Shown piece by piece: positions 1-8,645 of a DNA stretch of 45,778 bases. Source of the DNA: Bacteriovoracaceae bacterium (GTDB lineage: Bacteria; Bdellovibrionota; Bacteriovoracia; Bacteriovoracales; Bacteriovoracaceae); contig JAONMX010000008.1 of the NCBI GenBank assembly GCA_028378565.1, forward strand, positions 1-45,778, in the 5' to 3' direction. The notes below the pieces were generated by a model. The model did no database searches. It saw only the letters and a list, made by a program, of their open reading frames with translations, and was not told the DNA's origin. Every line of letters starts with the position of its first letter. The stretch's first letter is position 1. Position numbers and translations under genes: made by a program.

Positions 1-1
1 A

Positions 2-856
2 AAAGGAATCCCGAAGTTAAATATTGAAAAGTCAGCCGCCATCAAGCAAGCTAAAATTGATAAAGGTATTGATACAATTGTTGGTGTTAATAAATACAAA
101 TTAGAAAAAGAAGACGATCTTGAAATTTTATCTATTGATAATGAAGCTGTGTTAAAATCTCAAATAGAACGACTTAACCAACTAAGAACGAACAGAGATC
201 AGACGAAAGTGGATAAGGCCTTGGTTGATCTTGAAAGCTACGCTCAAACTGGTGAAGGAAATAGTTTAGACCTTGCGGTAAAAGCAGCAAGGGCTAAGTG
301 TTCAGTAGGCGAAATAACTTATGCTCTAGAGAAACACTGGGGAAGATATAATGCAACTTCTCAAACTGTTTCTGGAGTCTATGGTCAAGCCTATGAATCA
401 GACGAGGACTGGAAAGTGCTAAAAGAAGATATTGATAAATTTATTGAAGATCAAGGACGACGACCAAGAATGCTCGTGGCAAAAATGGGTCAAGACGGTC
501 ATGACAGAGGAGCTAAAGTTATTGCTACAGCTTTTGCTGACATAGGCTTTGATATCGATCTTGCTCCACTTTTTTCTACTCCTGCTGAAGTTGCAAAACA
601 GGCCATTGAAAATGATGTTCATGTAGTCGGAGTAAGCAGCCAAGCAGCGGGCCACAAGACTCTCGTTCCTGATCTAATCAAAGAATTAAAAAAGCTTAAG
701 GCCGAAGATATTATTGTTGTTGTTGGTGGAGTAATACCAAAACAGGATTATGATTTTTTATCACAAGCTGGAGTTAAAGGAATATTCGGTCCAGGTACTC
801 CAATTCTTGAAAGTGCTAGAGCTGTCCTTAAAGAAATTAAAAAGGCGAATAAATAA
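2..856 (+). CDS. scpA: Methylmalonyl-CoA mutase, C-terminal part (gene cut by window start)
   Basis: The reading frame is open from base 2 to the TAA at 854-856, giving 284 visible residues; the N-terminal catalytic part lies outside the window. An internal GTG at 149 is not the real start, because the upstream in-frame sequence ([12 protein letters not shown]... GVNKY) is typical mutase sequence. The C-terminal part is the cobalamin-binding Rossmann domain with the DGHDRG form of the DxHxxG motif, whose histidine ligates the cobalt of adenosylcobalamin. The enzyme interconverts (R)-methylmalonyl-CoA and succinyl-CoA in the cytosol, the last step of propionyl-CoA assimilation. meaB follows with no gap, and a probable propionyl-CoA carboxylase operon lies a few kilobases away on the other strand. 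Whether it is a single-chain enzyme or the large subunit of a heterodimer cannot be seen here. Confidence 0.95.
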   Translation, partial: KGIPKLNIEKSAAIKQAKIDKGIDTIVGVNKYKLEKEDDLEILSIDNEAVLKSQIERLNQLRTNRDQTKVDKALVDLESYAQTGEGNSLDLAVKAARAKCSVGEITYALEKHWGRYNATSQTVSGVYGQAYESDEDWKVLKEDIDKFIEDQGRRPRMLVAKMGQDGHDRGAKVIATAFADIGFDIDLAPLFSTPAEVAKQAIENDVHVVGVSSQAAGHKTLVPDLIKELKKLKAEDIIVVVGGVIPKQDYDFLSQAGVKGIFGPGTPILESARAVLKEIKKANK

Positions 857-1825
857 GTGAAAATAAATGCCAAAGATATACTTGAAGGAAATATTCGCTC
901 TCTAGCAAAAGCGATTACCCTTATTGAATCAAAAAAAAATGAGCATAAGGATGCAGCTTCAAATCTTCTAGAAGAACTGACTCCCCACTCAGGGAAAAGT
1001 ATTAGAATCGGCATTAGTGGAGTCCCCGGTGTTGGGAAATCTACATTTATTGAGGCCTTTGGACTTTTCCTCATTTCACAAGGACATAGAGTTTCCGTTT
1101 TAGCAGTAGACCCAAGCTCCCCTATTAGTGGAGGTTCAATACTTGGTGACAAAACAAGAATGGAAAAATTATCCCAAAACGAAAATGCTTATATACGACC
1201 AACTCCAACTGACGGTTCTCTAGGTGGAGTATCTAAAAGAACAAAAGAGGCCATCATACTTTGTGAAAGTGCTGGTTTTGATATTACTCTTGTGGAAACT
1301 GTTGGTGTTGGACAAAGCGAATATGAAGTTTCAAACATGGTCGACTTCTTTCTTGTTCTCATGGTTCCTTCTGCTGGTGATGAGCTACAAGGAATCAAAA
1401 AGGGCATCATTGAAATCTCCGACCTTCTTGTCATTAATAAAGCCGATGGCGACCTCCTTAATCTTGCTAAGATAAGCCAGCAAGGTTATGAGAACGCTCT
1501 TCATATAATGTCCAAAAAGTCTGAATGGGTTACAAAAGTGTTAACTTGCAGCGCTCTCCATAGCGAGGGGATGGAAGAAATCTGGAAGTCCATAAAAGAG
1601 TTCCAAGATATCCAGAAAAAGAACAAGCTATGGGATGAAAAACGTAAACAACAAAACCTAAAGTGGTTTGAGTCACTATTGACTGAAAACCTATTACAAC
1701 ATATCCAATCAAACCCTGTACTCGACCTTGAGCTAAAGAAAACCAAACAAAATATTCTTAATCACCAGTCATTTGTCCCAATTGCTGTGAAGGCCTTGCT
1801 AAGTAAAGTGTTTACAGATAGTTAG
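857..1825 (+). CDS. meaB: Methylmalonyl-CoA mutase-associated GTPase MeaB (ArgK/MMAA family)
   Basis: 322 residues, starting at a GTG directly after the mutase stop codon, so the two are probably translationally coupled. It has a G3E-family P-loop GTPase core: Walker A GVPGVGKST at 55-63, a DPSSP stretch at 85-89, ETVGVGQSE at 147-155, and the NKAD guanine-specificity motif at 194-197. MeaB proteins bind methylmalonyl-CoA mutase, gate loading of adenosylcobalamin and protect the enzyme from inactivation. Older annotations call this family ArgK (an arginine/ornithine transport kinase); adjacency to the mutase argues clearly for the MeaB role. The length is normal for the family. The protein is cytosolic. 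Confidence 0.95.
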   Translation: MKINAKDILEGNIRSLAKAITLIESKKNEHKDAASNLLEELTPHSGKSIRIGISGVPGVGKSTFIEAFGLFLISQGHRVSVLAVDPSSPISGGSILGDKTRMEKLSQNENAYIRPTPTDGSLGGVSKRTKEAIILCESAGFDITLVETVGVGQSEYEVSNMVDFFLVLMVPSAGDELQGIKKGIIEISDLLVINKADGDLLNLAKISQQGYENALHIMSKKSEWVTKVLTCSALHSEGMEEIWKSIKEFQDIQKKNKLWDEKRKQQNLKWFESLLTENLLQHIQSNPVLDLELKKTKQNILNHQSFVPIAVKALLSKVFTDS

Positions 1826-1859
1826 AGCTCAATTCTATTGGGAAATAATTACGGCCATA

Positions 1860-1888
1860 TTGACGTAAGTTCCTTATTTAACTAAGTT
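1860..1888 (+). promoter_or_regulatory. Possible sigma-70 type promoter for speB-speA
   Basis: TTGACG at 1860-1865 (five of six matches to the -35 consensus) is followed after 17 bases by TAAGTT at 1883-1888, a weak -10. It lies in the 81-base gap between meaB and the agmatinase gene, and no terminator hairpin is visible in that gap, so read-through from meaB is also possible. Confidence 0.35.
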
Positions 1889-1912
1889 ACAGCCAAACCT
1901 ATAAGGATGGAA

Positions 1913-2800
1913 ATGAGTTTAGTTAAACCGGCATCAACGCCATATGAATTCTTCAAACCAACTTCAAAAGTTGTACCCGCTGCCATTAATATGGTTGGCT
2001 TTGAGTTTGACGGAACTGCATGTTTCAGAAAAGGAACAGTTGAGGGACCAAACGCCCTTCGAGAAGTTTCTTTTGGAATTGAAAGCTATAGTCCTTACCA
2101 AGAAAAAGACATTGAAGAACAAGATGCAATCTATGACTTAGGAAACTTAGTTGTAGGAAATACAAATGATATTGATCAAAATTGGCAAATAGGTACCGAT
2201 AACTTCTTTAAGCTCATTAATAAAGACAATATTAAAAACAACACAAGAGTCATTACCATTGGAGGAGAACACAGTATCAGTTATGCTCCTATAAAAACGT
2301 ATCTAGAGGCCTTTGATGAACTAGTACTTCTTCATCTTGATGCTCACGCTGATTTAAGAGATGGTTACGAAGGTCATCACTACAGTCATGCTTCAATTAT
2401 CAGAAGAGCTCTTGATCACTTCAAACCTGGACACGAGCTGATTCAATACGGGATTAGAAGTGGTACAAAAGATGAATACAAATATATGAATGAACATAGA
2501 ACGATTCGCAAATCTTTAGAGGATTTTCTAAATTCAGTTAAAAGTATAAGTGATGAAAGAGCAATTTATTTAACACTCGATTTAGATTACTTTGACCCAA
2601 GTTTTTTCCCAGGAACAGGAACGCCTGAACCAGGCGGAGAAACATTTCATTCTTTCATTAGTTTAATAAAAATATTAACAAACAAAAACTTTGTAGGCTG
2701 TGATGTTGTGGAACTTTCCCCATCAATCGATAAGACTGGCAACAGCTCAGTATTCGCAGCGAAAGTCATCAGAGAGCTTTCAATAGCTCTCTCTAGGTAA
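1913..2800 (+). CDS. speB: Agmatinase (arginase/agmatinase/formiminoglutamase family)
   Basis: Ureohydrolase that splits agmatine to putrescine and urea in the cytosol using two Mn ions. The metal-binding motifs are intact: GGEHS near residue 120, DAHAD near 143-147, SHAS near 158-161 and DLDYFDP near 223-228. An in-frame ATG at 1907 also exists, but the AAGGA at 1903-1907 overlaps it and sits 5 bases before the ATG at 1913, so 1913 is preferred (295 residues). Arginine decarboxylase follows after 4 bases, so the pair encodes the two-step route from arginine to putrescine. By family alone arginase or guanidinobutyrase would be possible; the speA neighbour favours agmatinase. Confidence 0.9.
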   Translation: MSLVKPASTPYEFFKPTSKVVPAAINMVGFEFDGTACFRKGTVEGPNALREVSFGIESYSPYQEKDIEEQDAIYDLGNLVVGNTNDIDQNWQIGTDNFFKLINKDNIKNNTRVITIGGEHSISYAPIKTYLEAFDELVLLHLDAHADLRDGYEGHHYSHASIIRRALDHFKPGHELIQYGIRSGTKDEYKYMNEHRTIRKSLEDFLNSVKSISDERAIYLTLDLDYFDPSFFPGTGTPEPGGETFHSFISLIKILTNKNFVGCDVVELSPSIDKTGNSSVFAAKVIRELSIALSR

Positions 2801-2804
2801 TTAT

Positions 2805-4724
2805 ATGAGTGATAAGAATTGGACTATTGAAAAGGCAGAACAAACATATCGAGTAAAGAACTGGGGTGATGGCTACTTTGGAATTAATGAAGCAGGAAAC
2901 CTAACAGTCCAGCCGACTTCCAAGAAAAAGTCTGAAGTTGAAATTAAAAAAGTTGTTGAAGAAATGAAATCACAGGGAGTAAAACTCCCGGCCGTTATTC
3001 GTTTCCATGATATTTTAAGAAGCCAAGTAAAAAATATTAATAGAATTTTCCGAGACACAATTCATGAGGCCGACTATGATGGGAAATACTATGGCGTCTA
3101 TCCTATAAAAGTGAATCAAATGCGTGAAGTTGTGGAAGAAATCATAGATGCTGGTGCACCATATGATTTTGGTTTAGAGGCTGGATCAAAGTCAGAACTA
3201 TTAGCGGCGTTAGTACATAATGAAAATCCAAACTCACTAACCGTCTTAAACGGATACAAAGACGAAGACTATCTTCGACTTGCTCTCATTGGTAGAAAAT
3301 TAAACCGAAAAATTATTATTGTTATAGAGAAATTTTCTGAACTAAAAAATATTTTAAGACTTTCAAAAGAGATGAACGTAACACCCCTCATTGGTTTAAG
3401 AGGAAAAATGAGTCTCCAAGGTCGTGGAAAGTGGGCCAATTCTTGTGGCGATAAAGCAAAGTTTGGACTCACTACAGCTGAAATATTAAATGCTGTAAAA
3501 GTCATGGAAGAGAACAATTTAATGTCTTCTATTGTGCTTTTTCACTATCACATAGGAAGTCAGATCAGTGATATTAGAACTTTTAAAGATGCAATAAATG
3601 AAGCCGGAAGAATCTATGCAAAACTTTATAAGATGGGATGTCATCTTGAATACTTTGATGCAGGTGGTGGGTTAGGAATAGATTATGATGGCAGTAGATC
3701 TAATAATGATAGTTCAAGAAATTATAATGTAAAAGAATATGCTCAAGACATCGTTTATGGACTTAAACAAATATGTGAACTTGAAGGTGTCCCACATCCA
3801 AATATTGTTACCGAAAGTGGAAGGGCCATTACCGCACACCACTCATGTGTTATCACAAATGTGATCGATAGAATTGATCGCCATAAGAACAATTTTGATA
3901 CTAGTGTTACAGAGGGTGAACATATTTTAGTAGAAAATATGAGAACCCTCGAGCAAGAATCTAACAAGTTTACGAAAGAAAACTTTCAAACAATTTTCAA
4001 TGAATCTGTTCAAATTAAAGAAGAAGGACTTAATGCTTTCAAGCTCGGGGTCATTGGTCTTGATGAAAGAGCAAAAATAGAAACAATTCATTGGCGTATC
4101 ATGGAAAAAATTGTTTCTTATGTTGAATCAACTAAAACCTTTGTACCAGAAGAACTCAAAAACCTAAGCGTCGACATTGCTCCTCAATACCTATGTAACT
4201 TCAGTGTTTTTCAATCTGCAGCCGATCACTGGGCCATTGATCAAATACTTCCCCTTGTTCCAATATCACGTCTTAATGAAAGACCAACTACTCAATGTGG
4301 TATCGCAGATATTACCTGTGACAGTGATGGAAAAATTGACTGTTTTATTGGACCCGATGGTCACAACGAAACTGTTCTACTTCACGACATAAAAGAAGAT
4401 GAAGAATACCTAGTTGGACTTTTCTTAACAGGTGCCTATCAAGACGTTATGGGTGATAACCATAATCTCTTTGGTAGAGTTAACGAAGTTCATGTTTTTA
4501 GTGATGCCGAGGATCCTCAAGGTTTTTATATTGAAGAGATAATTAAAGGAAACTCAGCGGCACAGGTATTAAGTACAATGCAGTATAACCCTGAATATAT
4601 GGCACAATCACTTAAGAAGCTAATAAACAAAGAGATAACTCGAGGAAATATCGCTCCCCGTGTTGGTGTTAACTTAGTAGATTTTTATGAGGACTGCCTA
4701 GCTAATTATACTTACCTTAACTAG
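2805..4724 (+). CDS. speA: Biosynthetic arginine decarboxylase
   Basis: 639 residues, close to the usual length of the SpeA family. It decarboxylates arginine to agmatine and is a PLP enzyme of the alanine-racemase fold (fold III). The PLP lysine is in YPIKVNQ (Lys102). HYHIGSQ and GGGLGIDYDGS belong to the barrel domain, and the C-terminal ITCDSDG motif carries the conserved cysteine (Cys505) expected at the subunit-interface active site. The start lies 4 bases after the agmatinase stop, so co-transcription and coupling are likely. An intrinsic terminator follows directly. The product is expected to be cytosolic, as no signal peptide is visible. Confidence 0.95.
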   Translation: MSDKNWTIEKAEQTYRVKNWGDGYFGINEAGNLTVQPTSKKKSEVEIKKVVEEMKSQGVKLPAVIRFHDILRSQVKNINRIFRDTIHEADYDGKYYGVYPIKVNQMREVVEEIIDAGAPYDFGLEAGSKSELLAALVHNENPNSLTVLNGYKDEDYLRLALIGRKLNRKIIIVIEKFSELKNILRLSKEMNVTPLIGLRGKMSLQGRGKWANSCGDKAKFGLTTAEILNAVKVMEENNLMSSIVLFHYHIGSQISDIRTFKDAINEAGRIYAKLYKMGCHLEYFDAGGGLGIDYDGSRSNNDSSRNYNVKEYAQDIVYGLKQICELEGVPHPNIVTESGRAITAHHSCVITNVIDRIDRHKNNFDTSVTEGEHILVENMRTLEQESNKFTKENFQTIFNESVQIKEEGLNAFKLGVIGLDERAKIETIHWRIMEKIVSYVESTKTFVPEELKNLSVDIAPQYLCNFSVFQSAADHWAIDQILPLVPISRLNERPTTQCGIADITCDSDGKIDCFIGPDGHNETVLLHDIKEDEEYLVGLFLTGAYQDVMGDNHNLFGRVNEVHVFSDAEDPQGFYIEEIIKGNSAAQVLSTMQYNPEYMAQSLKKLINKEITRGNIAPRVGVNLVDFYEDCLANYTYLN

Positions 4725-4733
4725 GCCATGAAT

Positions 4734-4765
4734 ACTCAAGCAGCGAAAGCTACTTGAGTTCTTTT
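4734..4765 (+). terminator. Intrinsic terminator of speB-speA, overlapping the hflC stop codon
   Basis: The arms ACTCAAGCAGC (4734-4744) and GCTACTTGAGT (4749-4759) form an 11-position stem with one C-A mismatch and a GAAA tetraloop, followed by TTCTTTT on the plus strand. The 3' arm includes the stop codon of the convergent hflC (4750-4752). On the minus strand the hairpin is not followed by a T-tract, so it looks one-directional. Confidence 0.75.
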
Positions 4766-5727
4766 AAAAACTTTAGATATTCGGACTCTGAACTCATCAA
4801 GAATTTTGCTTTTCCCTTTAATGACTTTTTATATGCTTCCATACTTTTCATAAAGTCATAGTAATCAGGGTCTTTTGATAAAGCTTTAGCATAGATTTTA
4901 GTTGCTGTTGCTTCCGCTTTACCTTTTATGATTTGAGAATCACGATAAGCAATTGACTGAATTTTTTTAAGATCTTTTTCAAGACGACCTTCAATTTTAG
5001 CCTTCTCACCTTTACCAATAGATCTAATTTTTTGAGCAATTCTATTTCTTTCAGAAATCATTCTTTCATAAACTTTTTTCTCAACACTTTTTTCGTAACT
5101 AATTCTTCTCAACTGAACATCAATGAGCTCAATCCCAAAAGCAGATAGTTCCTTACTTGCAACAGCAGAAATTTTCAAACTAAGTTGCTCTCTACCAGTC
5201 ATGATCTTTTCAATTTCACCAGAAACTTCTTCTTCAATTGTCGACTTACCGTCTTTCTTTAAATCTTTAATTTCTTTTTTCTTCAAATCAATTTTATCAA
5301 ATATGGCATTCGAGTTTCTAACGGCTTCAACTAAGTTATTATTTGAAATAACGTCTCTCGTAGCAGAATCAAGAACTGCATCCAGTCTCGCCTTAGCACC
5401 ATTCTCACTTCTTACCGTTTGAATAAACTTTAGTGCATCAACGATTTTCCATCGAGCCGTTGTATCAACCTTAATGTATTTTTTATCTTTCGTTGGAATC
5501 TCATTTGGGTACCCATCCCAATTTAAAATTCGTTTATCAACAAAACGTACATCATTAACAAATGGTTTTTTGAAATGAAGCCCAGCCTTTACGATTGGCT
5601 CTCCAACTGGTTTACCAAATTGTGTAATGATTGCTTGTCTTCCCTCTTGAACAATATAAGCACTGCTCATAAATCCAATGGCAAGGACAACTAATACGAC
5701 GACAATTGCGCTAACTTTATTTCCCAT
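4750..5727 (-). CDS. hflC: HflC, SPFH/prohibitin-family modulator of FtsH
   Basis: 325 residues. A single N-terminal transmembrane anchor (about residues 5-25) is followed by an SPFH/band-7 domain (EGRQAIITQFGKPVG, AGLHFKKPF) and a charged, helical C-terminal region, the layout of HflC. With HflK it forms a large membrane assembly facing the periplasm that surrounds and restrains the FtsH protease. The ATG overlaps the end of hflK by 11 bases, so the pair is coupled. It is the last gene of the carboxylase-hflKC operon. The gene has no minus-strand terminator of its own, and its stop lies within the speA terminator. Confidence 0.92.
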   Translation of the reverse strand: MGNKVSAIVVVLVVLAIGFMSSAYIVQEGRQAIITQFGKPVGEPIVKAGLHFKKPFVNDVRFVDKRILNWDGYPNEIPTKDKKYIKVDTTARWKIVDALKFIQTVRSENGAKARLDAVLDSATRDVISNNNLVEAVRNSNAIFDKIDLKKKEIKDLKKDGKSTIEEEVSGEIEKIMTGREQLSLKISAVASKELSAFGIELIDVQLRRISYEKSVEKKVYERMISERNRIAQKIRSIGKGEKAKIEGRLEKDLKKIQSIAYRDSQIIKGKAEATATKIYAKALSKDPDYYDFMKSMEAYKKSLKGKAKFLMSSESEYLKFLKELK

Positions 5728-6688
5728 TTACAACCTCTCTACTAAATACTGGTAAAAGACCTTTTATCTTAGGATCCACAATCGTAATATCATCGATATC
5801 AGTAAATAAACTCTGCATAGTTTCTAAGTAAATTCTTCTCTTTGTAATTCTCGGAGCTCTTCTATATTCAACAAGAACTTGTTCAAATCTTGAAGCATCA
5901 CCTTTCGCAGTATTGATTAACTCCTGCGAAAAACCCTCAGCTTGGCTTAAAACTTTATTTGCCTTACCACTAGCCTCGAAAATAACTTTATTATAAGCTT
6001 CTTCTGCTTGATTAATCATTTTCTCTTGCTCTTGCTTCGCTTCGTTCACTTCATTAAAAGACTTTTTTACAACTTGTGGTGGGTTAACATCCTGAAGCTT
6101 AACACTCACAATTTTTACACCCATATCGTACTTATCAAGCACATCTTGCATCAGTTCTTCAGCATCATTCGAAATTTCAACTCTACCTGTAGTTAAAACT
6201 TCAGTTACTAAACGATCTCCAACAACTCTTCTCATGATAGACTCAGAGACATCTCTAATATTTGAGATAGGATCACTGGTCTGAAATAAATATTTAAACG
6301 GATCTGAAATTTGGTACTGAATTACCCATTCTACGTCAGCAACATTTAGGTCACCCGTTAGAATTAAACTTTCATCTTCGTAACCATCAGTAGAGTAAGT
6401 CGTTCTTCTAAATCTAGTACTTGCTGTCCTAAAACCAAACTCTTCCTGTAATACCCTTTTTGTTTTTACACGAATTGCCTTATCTATATTTAATGGCAAT
6501 TTAAAATGTAAGCCCGGAGGATACGTTCCAATATACTTACCAAATCTAATAACGATAGCTTCTTCATCTGGCTCTACCGTATAAAAAGATGTCTTACCGA
6601 CTATCAGTACTAAAACTATTATAAAGATTGAAAAGAATGTCTTACCATTTTTTTGCAAATCAGCTTTAGCTTTATCCCAATCATTCAT
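5717..6688 (-). CDS. hflK: HflK, SPFH/prohibitin-family modulator of FtsH
   Basis: 323 residues: one transmembrane segment (about residues 17-36), then the SPFH domain (EPDEEAIVIRFGKYIGTYPPGLHF) and a long Glu/Gln/Lys-rich coiled coil (about 205-270). It is shorter than enterobacterial HflK because the Gly/Pro-rich N-terminal extension is absent. Its ATG overlaps the stop of the biotin carrier gene (TAATG arrangement), implying termination-reinitiation coupling to the carboxylase genes. With HflC it is expected to form the FtsH-enclosing cage in the inner membrane. Confidence 0.92.
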   Translation of the reverse strand: MNDWDKAKADLQKNGKTFFSIFIIVLVLIVGKTSFYTVEPDEEAIVIRFGKYIGTYPPGLHFKLPLNIDKAIRVKTKRVLQEEFGFRTASTRFRRTTYSTDGYEDESLILTGDLNVADVEWVIQYQISDPFKYLFQTSDPISNIRDVSESIMRRVVGDRLVTEVLTTGRVEISNDAEELMQDVLDKYDMGVKIVSVKLQDVNPPQVVKKSFNEVNEAKQEQEKMINQAEEAYNKVIFEASGKANKVLSQAEGFSQELINTAKGDASRFEQVLVEYRRAPRITKRRIYLETMQSLFTDIDDITIVDPKIKGLLPVFSREVVNGK

Positions 6689-7194
6689 TACTCAACCTCC
6701 ATCATAAGAACTCCAGAATCCAAAGCGTCACCTTCTTTAACATGAATCTCTTTTACGACTCCGTCCATACCAGACTTAATCTCGTTTTCCATTTTCATGG
6801 CCTCTAAAATGATTAGAGTTTGTCCTTTTTTAACTTCTTCACCTTTCTTAACTGCTATCTTCACAATTTTTCCAGGCATTTGTGTAAGTAACTCTCCCTC
6901 AGAACCTGCACTAAGTCCACTAGGTTTATAGCCTCTATAGAGATCGAAGACTCTGTCTACGTTTAAAATCTTTTTAGGGAGGTTTTGTCTAGCTAATTTT
7001 CTCCAAGATTTTCCATCTAAAGAGGAGAAATAATTATTTGCTAGTCTTCTAACGAAAATATTTTCTTTATTTACTAAAGAATTATCCACACAAGTACTAA
7101 ACTCAAATTCAACTAAATCTGAGTTATGAACGATCGTCTTTGTTAAATCTACAATAACTTCATCTTTATTGGCATCAATTAGGTAAGTTCTCAT
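6688..7194 (-). CDS. Biotin carboxyl carrier subunit of acyl-CoA carboxylase
   Basis: 168 residues. The C-terminal biotinyl/lipoyl-attachment domain (about residues 100-168) carries the canonical EAMKMEN motif with the biotin acceptor at Lys134. The first 90 or so residues are poorly conserved and may be an assembly segment, as in the carboxylase-specific C-terminal part of propionyl-CoA carboxylase alpha subunits. The gene overlaps its neighbours by one base on each side (TAATG with both accC and hflK). It carries the carboxybiotin between the carboxylase and carboxyltransferase subunits. It looks unlike the fatty-acid AccB, so no symbol is assigned. Confidence 0.88.
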   Translation of the reverse strand: MRTYLIDANKDEVIVDLTKTIVHNSDLVEFEFSTCVDNSLVNKENIFVRRLANNYFSSLDGKSWRKLARQNLPKKILNVDRVFDLYRGYKPSGLSAGSEGELLTQMPGKIVKIAVKKGEEVKKGQTLIILEAMKMENEIKSGMDGVVKEIHVKEGDALDSGVLMMEVE

Positions 7195-8645
7195 TATAAG
7201 CCCATCCTTCTTGCTTCTACGGTTGCTAATTTTTTATAAAGAGAAAGATAGTCCAACTCAGTTGAAACTTTCTCTTGAGGTTTAAAGTCTCCAATATAGC
7301 TAGTGGAGTAAACCCCTTCTTTAAAAACATTATCATCGAAAATAACTTTATGAAGTGGGATATTTGTTTTTAAACCTTCAATATAGAGACCATCAAGAGC
7401 TGTTCTCATTTTTCGAATAGCAACATCTCTAACTAAACCTTTTGCAATTAATTTCCCTACCATTGGATCAAAATCAGGAGTTACTTCTAACCCTCGATAT
7501 AGACAATGATCGAATCGAATACCTTGTGGAAAATTTGTTTCAAAACCTGTCACACTTCCAGGAGAAGGCAACATGGTGATTGGATCTTCTGCACAAATTC
7601 GACATTCAATGGCATGACCGGTACGAGTAATCCATTCTTGATTTGGTATCTGAAGATCTTCTCCAAAAGCAGACTGAATCATACATACGATAAGATCCAT
7701 TCCTGTGATCTCTTCAGTTATTGGATGTTCAACCTGAATTCGAGTATTCATTTCGAGAAAATAAAAACTCTTATCTTCACCCATAATAAATTCAACAGTT
7801 CCAGCACTGTCATAATCAACTGCTTTGGCCAACTTAACAGCAGTCTCACAAATATTTTTTCTAAGAGCTTCATCATCTCCAATAAATGGAGACGGAGCTT
7901 CTTCAATAATTTTTTGGTGTCTTCTTTGTATCGAACATTCTCTTTCAAAAAAGTGATAAACGTTTCCACTTTTATCTGCGAGGATTTGGACTTCAATATG
8001 ATGAGGATTCACTATAAGCTTTTCAACTAATAAGTCACCATTACCAAACGCTGCAAGAGATTCTCTTCCAACTGCTTCAAACTGATCTTTAACTTCTTGC
8101 TCATTATTACAAGCTCGCATGCCACGGCCACCACCGCCTGCAACAGCTTTTAAAAGAACCGGGTATCCAATATCTTTTGCAACTTCAAGAGCTTCTTTAA
8201 CATCAACAACGGCCTTAGCTGTCCCAGGAACTACTGGCACTCCAGCTTCTTTCGCAAGAGCTTTCGAAGTTGCCTTATCACCCATCACTCTAATGGCTTC
8301 TGGATGTGGACCAATAAATGTTACACCTTTATCTGTTAAGGCCTTTGCGAAGGCACCATTCTCAGAAAGAAATCCATAACCTGGATGAACACCATCAATT
8401 TTATTTTCTTCAATAACTTTTAAAATCTTTTCTACATTCAAATAGGTTTCAGCATTTGTTTTTCCATCTAAATGAATCCACTCATCACAAAATTCTAAAT
8501 GAGCTGCATTGGGTTCATTGTCTGTCCAAACACCAACAGCAACATGTCCCAGTTCACGACATGCTCTGGCGATTCTTGAAGCGATTTCACCTCTATTGAT
8601 GATTAAGACTCTTCTTTGTTTTCCATTTTTAAGACGTATATTCAT
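7194..8645 (-). CDS. accC: Biotin carboxylase subunit of acyl-CoA (probably propionyl-CoA) carboxylase
   Basis: 483 residues with the ATP-grasp biotin carboxylase fold: an N-terminal [16 protein letters not shown] segment, the glycine-rich ATP loop GGGGRGMR, the catalytic [11 protein letters not shown] stretch, and [10 protein letters not shown] in the active site. It carboxylates biotin on the carrier protein using ATP and bicarbonate. It overlaps the carboxyltransferase gene by 4 bases (ATGA) and the carrier gene by 1 base. In many propionyl-CoA carboxylases this domain and the carrier are fused into one alpha chain; here they are separate adjacent genes. Serving acetyl-CoA carboxylase instead cannot be excluded from sequence, but the context favours propionyl-CoA. 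Confidence 0.92.
   Translation of the reverse strand: MNIRLKNGKQRRVLIINRGEIASRIARACRELGHVAVGVWTDNEPNAAHLEFCDEWIHLDGKTNAETYLNVEKILKVIEENKIDGVHPGYGFLSENGAFAKALTDKGVTFIGPHPEAIRVMGDKATSKALAKEAGVPVVPGTAKAVVDVKEALEVAKDIGYPVLLKAVAGGGGRGMRACNNEQEVKDQFEAVGRESLAAFGNGDLLVEKLIVNPHHIEVQILADKSGNVYHFFERECSIQRRHQKIIEEAPSPFIGDDEALRKNICETAVKLAKAVDYDSAGTVEFIMGEDKSFYFLEMNTRIQVEHPITEEITGMDLIVCMIQSAFGEDLQIPNQEWITRTGHAIECRICAEDPITMLPSPGSVTGFETNFPQGIRFDHCLYRGLEVTPDFDPMVGKLIAKGLVRDVAIRKMRTALDGLYIEGLKTNIPLHKVIFDDNVFKEGVYSTSYIGDFKPQEKVSTELDYLSLYKKLATVEARRMGL

Noticed and set aside
7506-8030. A 174-codon plus-strand open frame opposite the biotin carboxylase gene
   Set aside because: It is a shadow of accC: composition is low-quality, no family is recognisable, and the opposite strand has a clear enzyme with overlapping neighbours.
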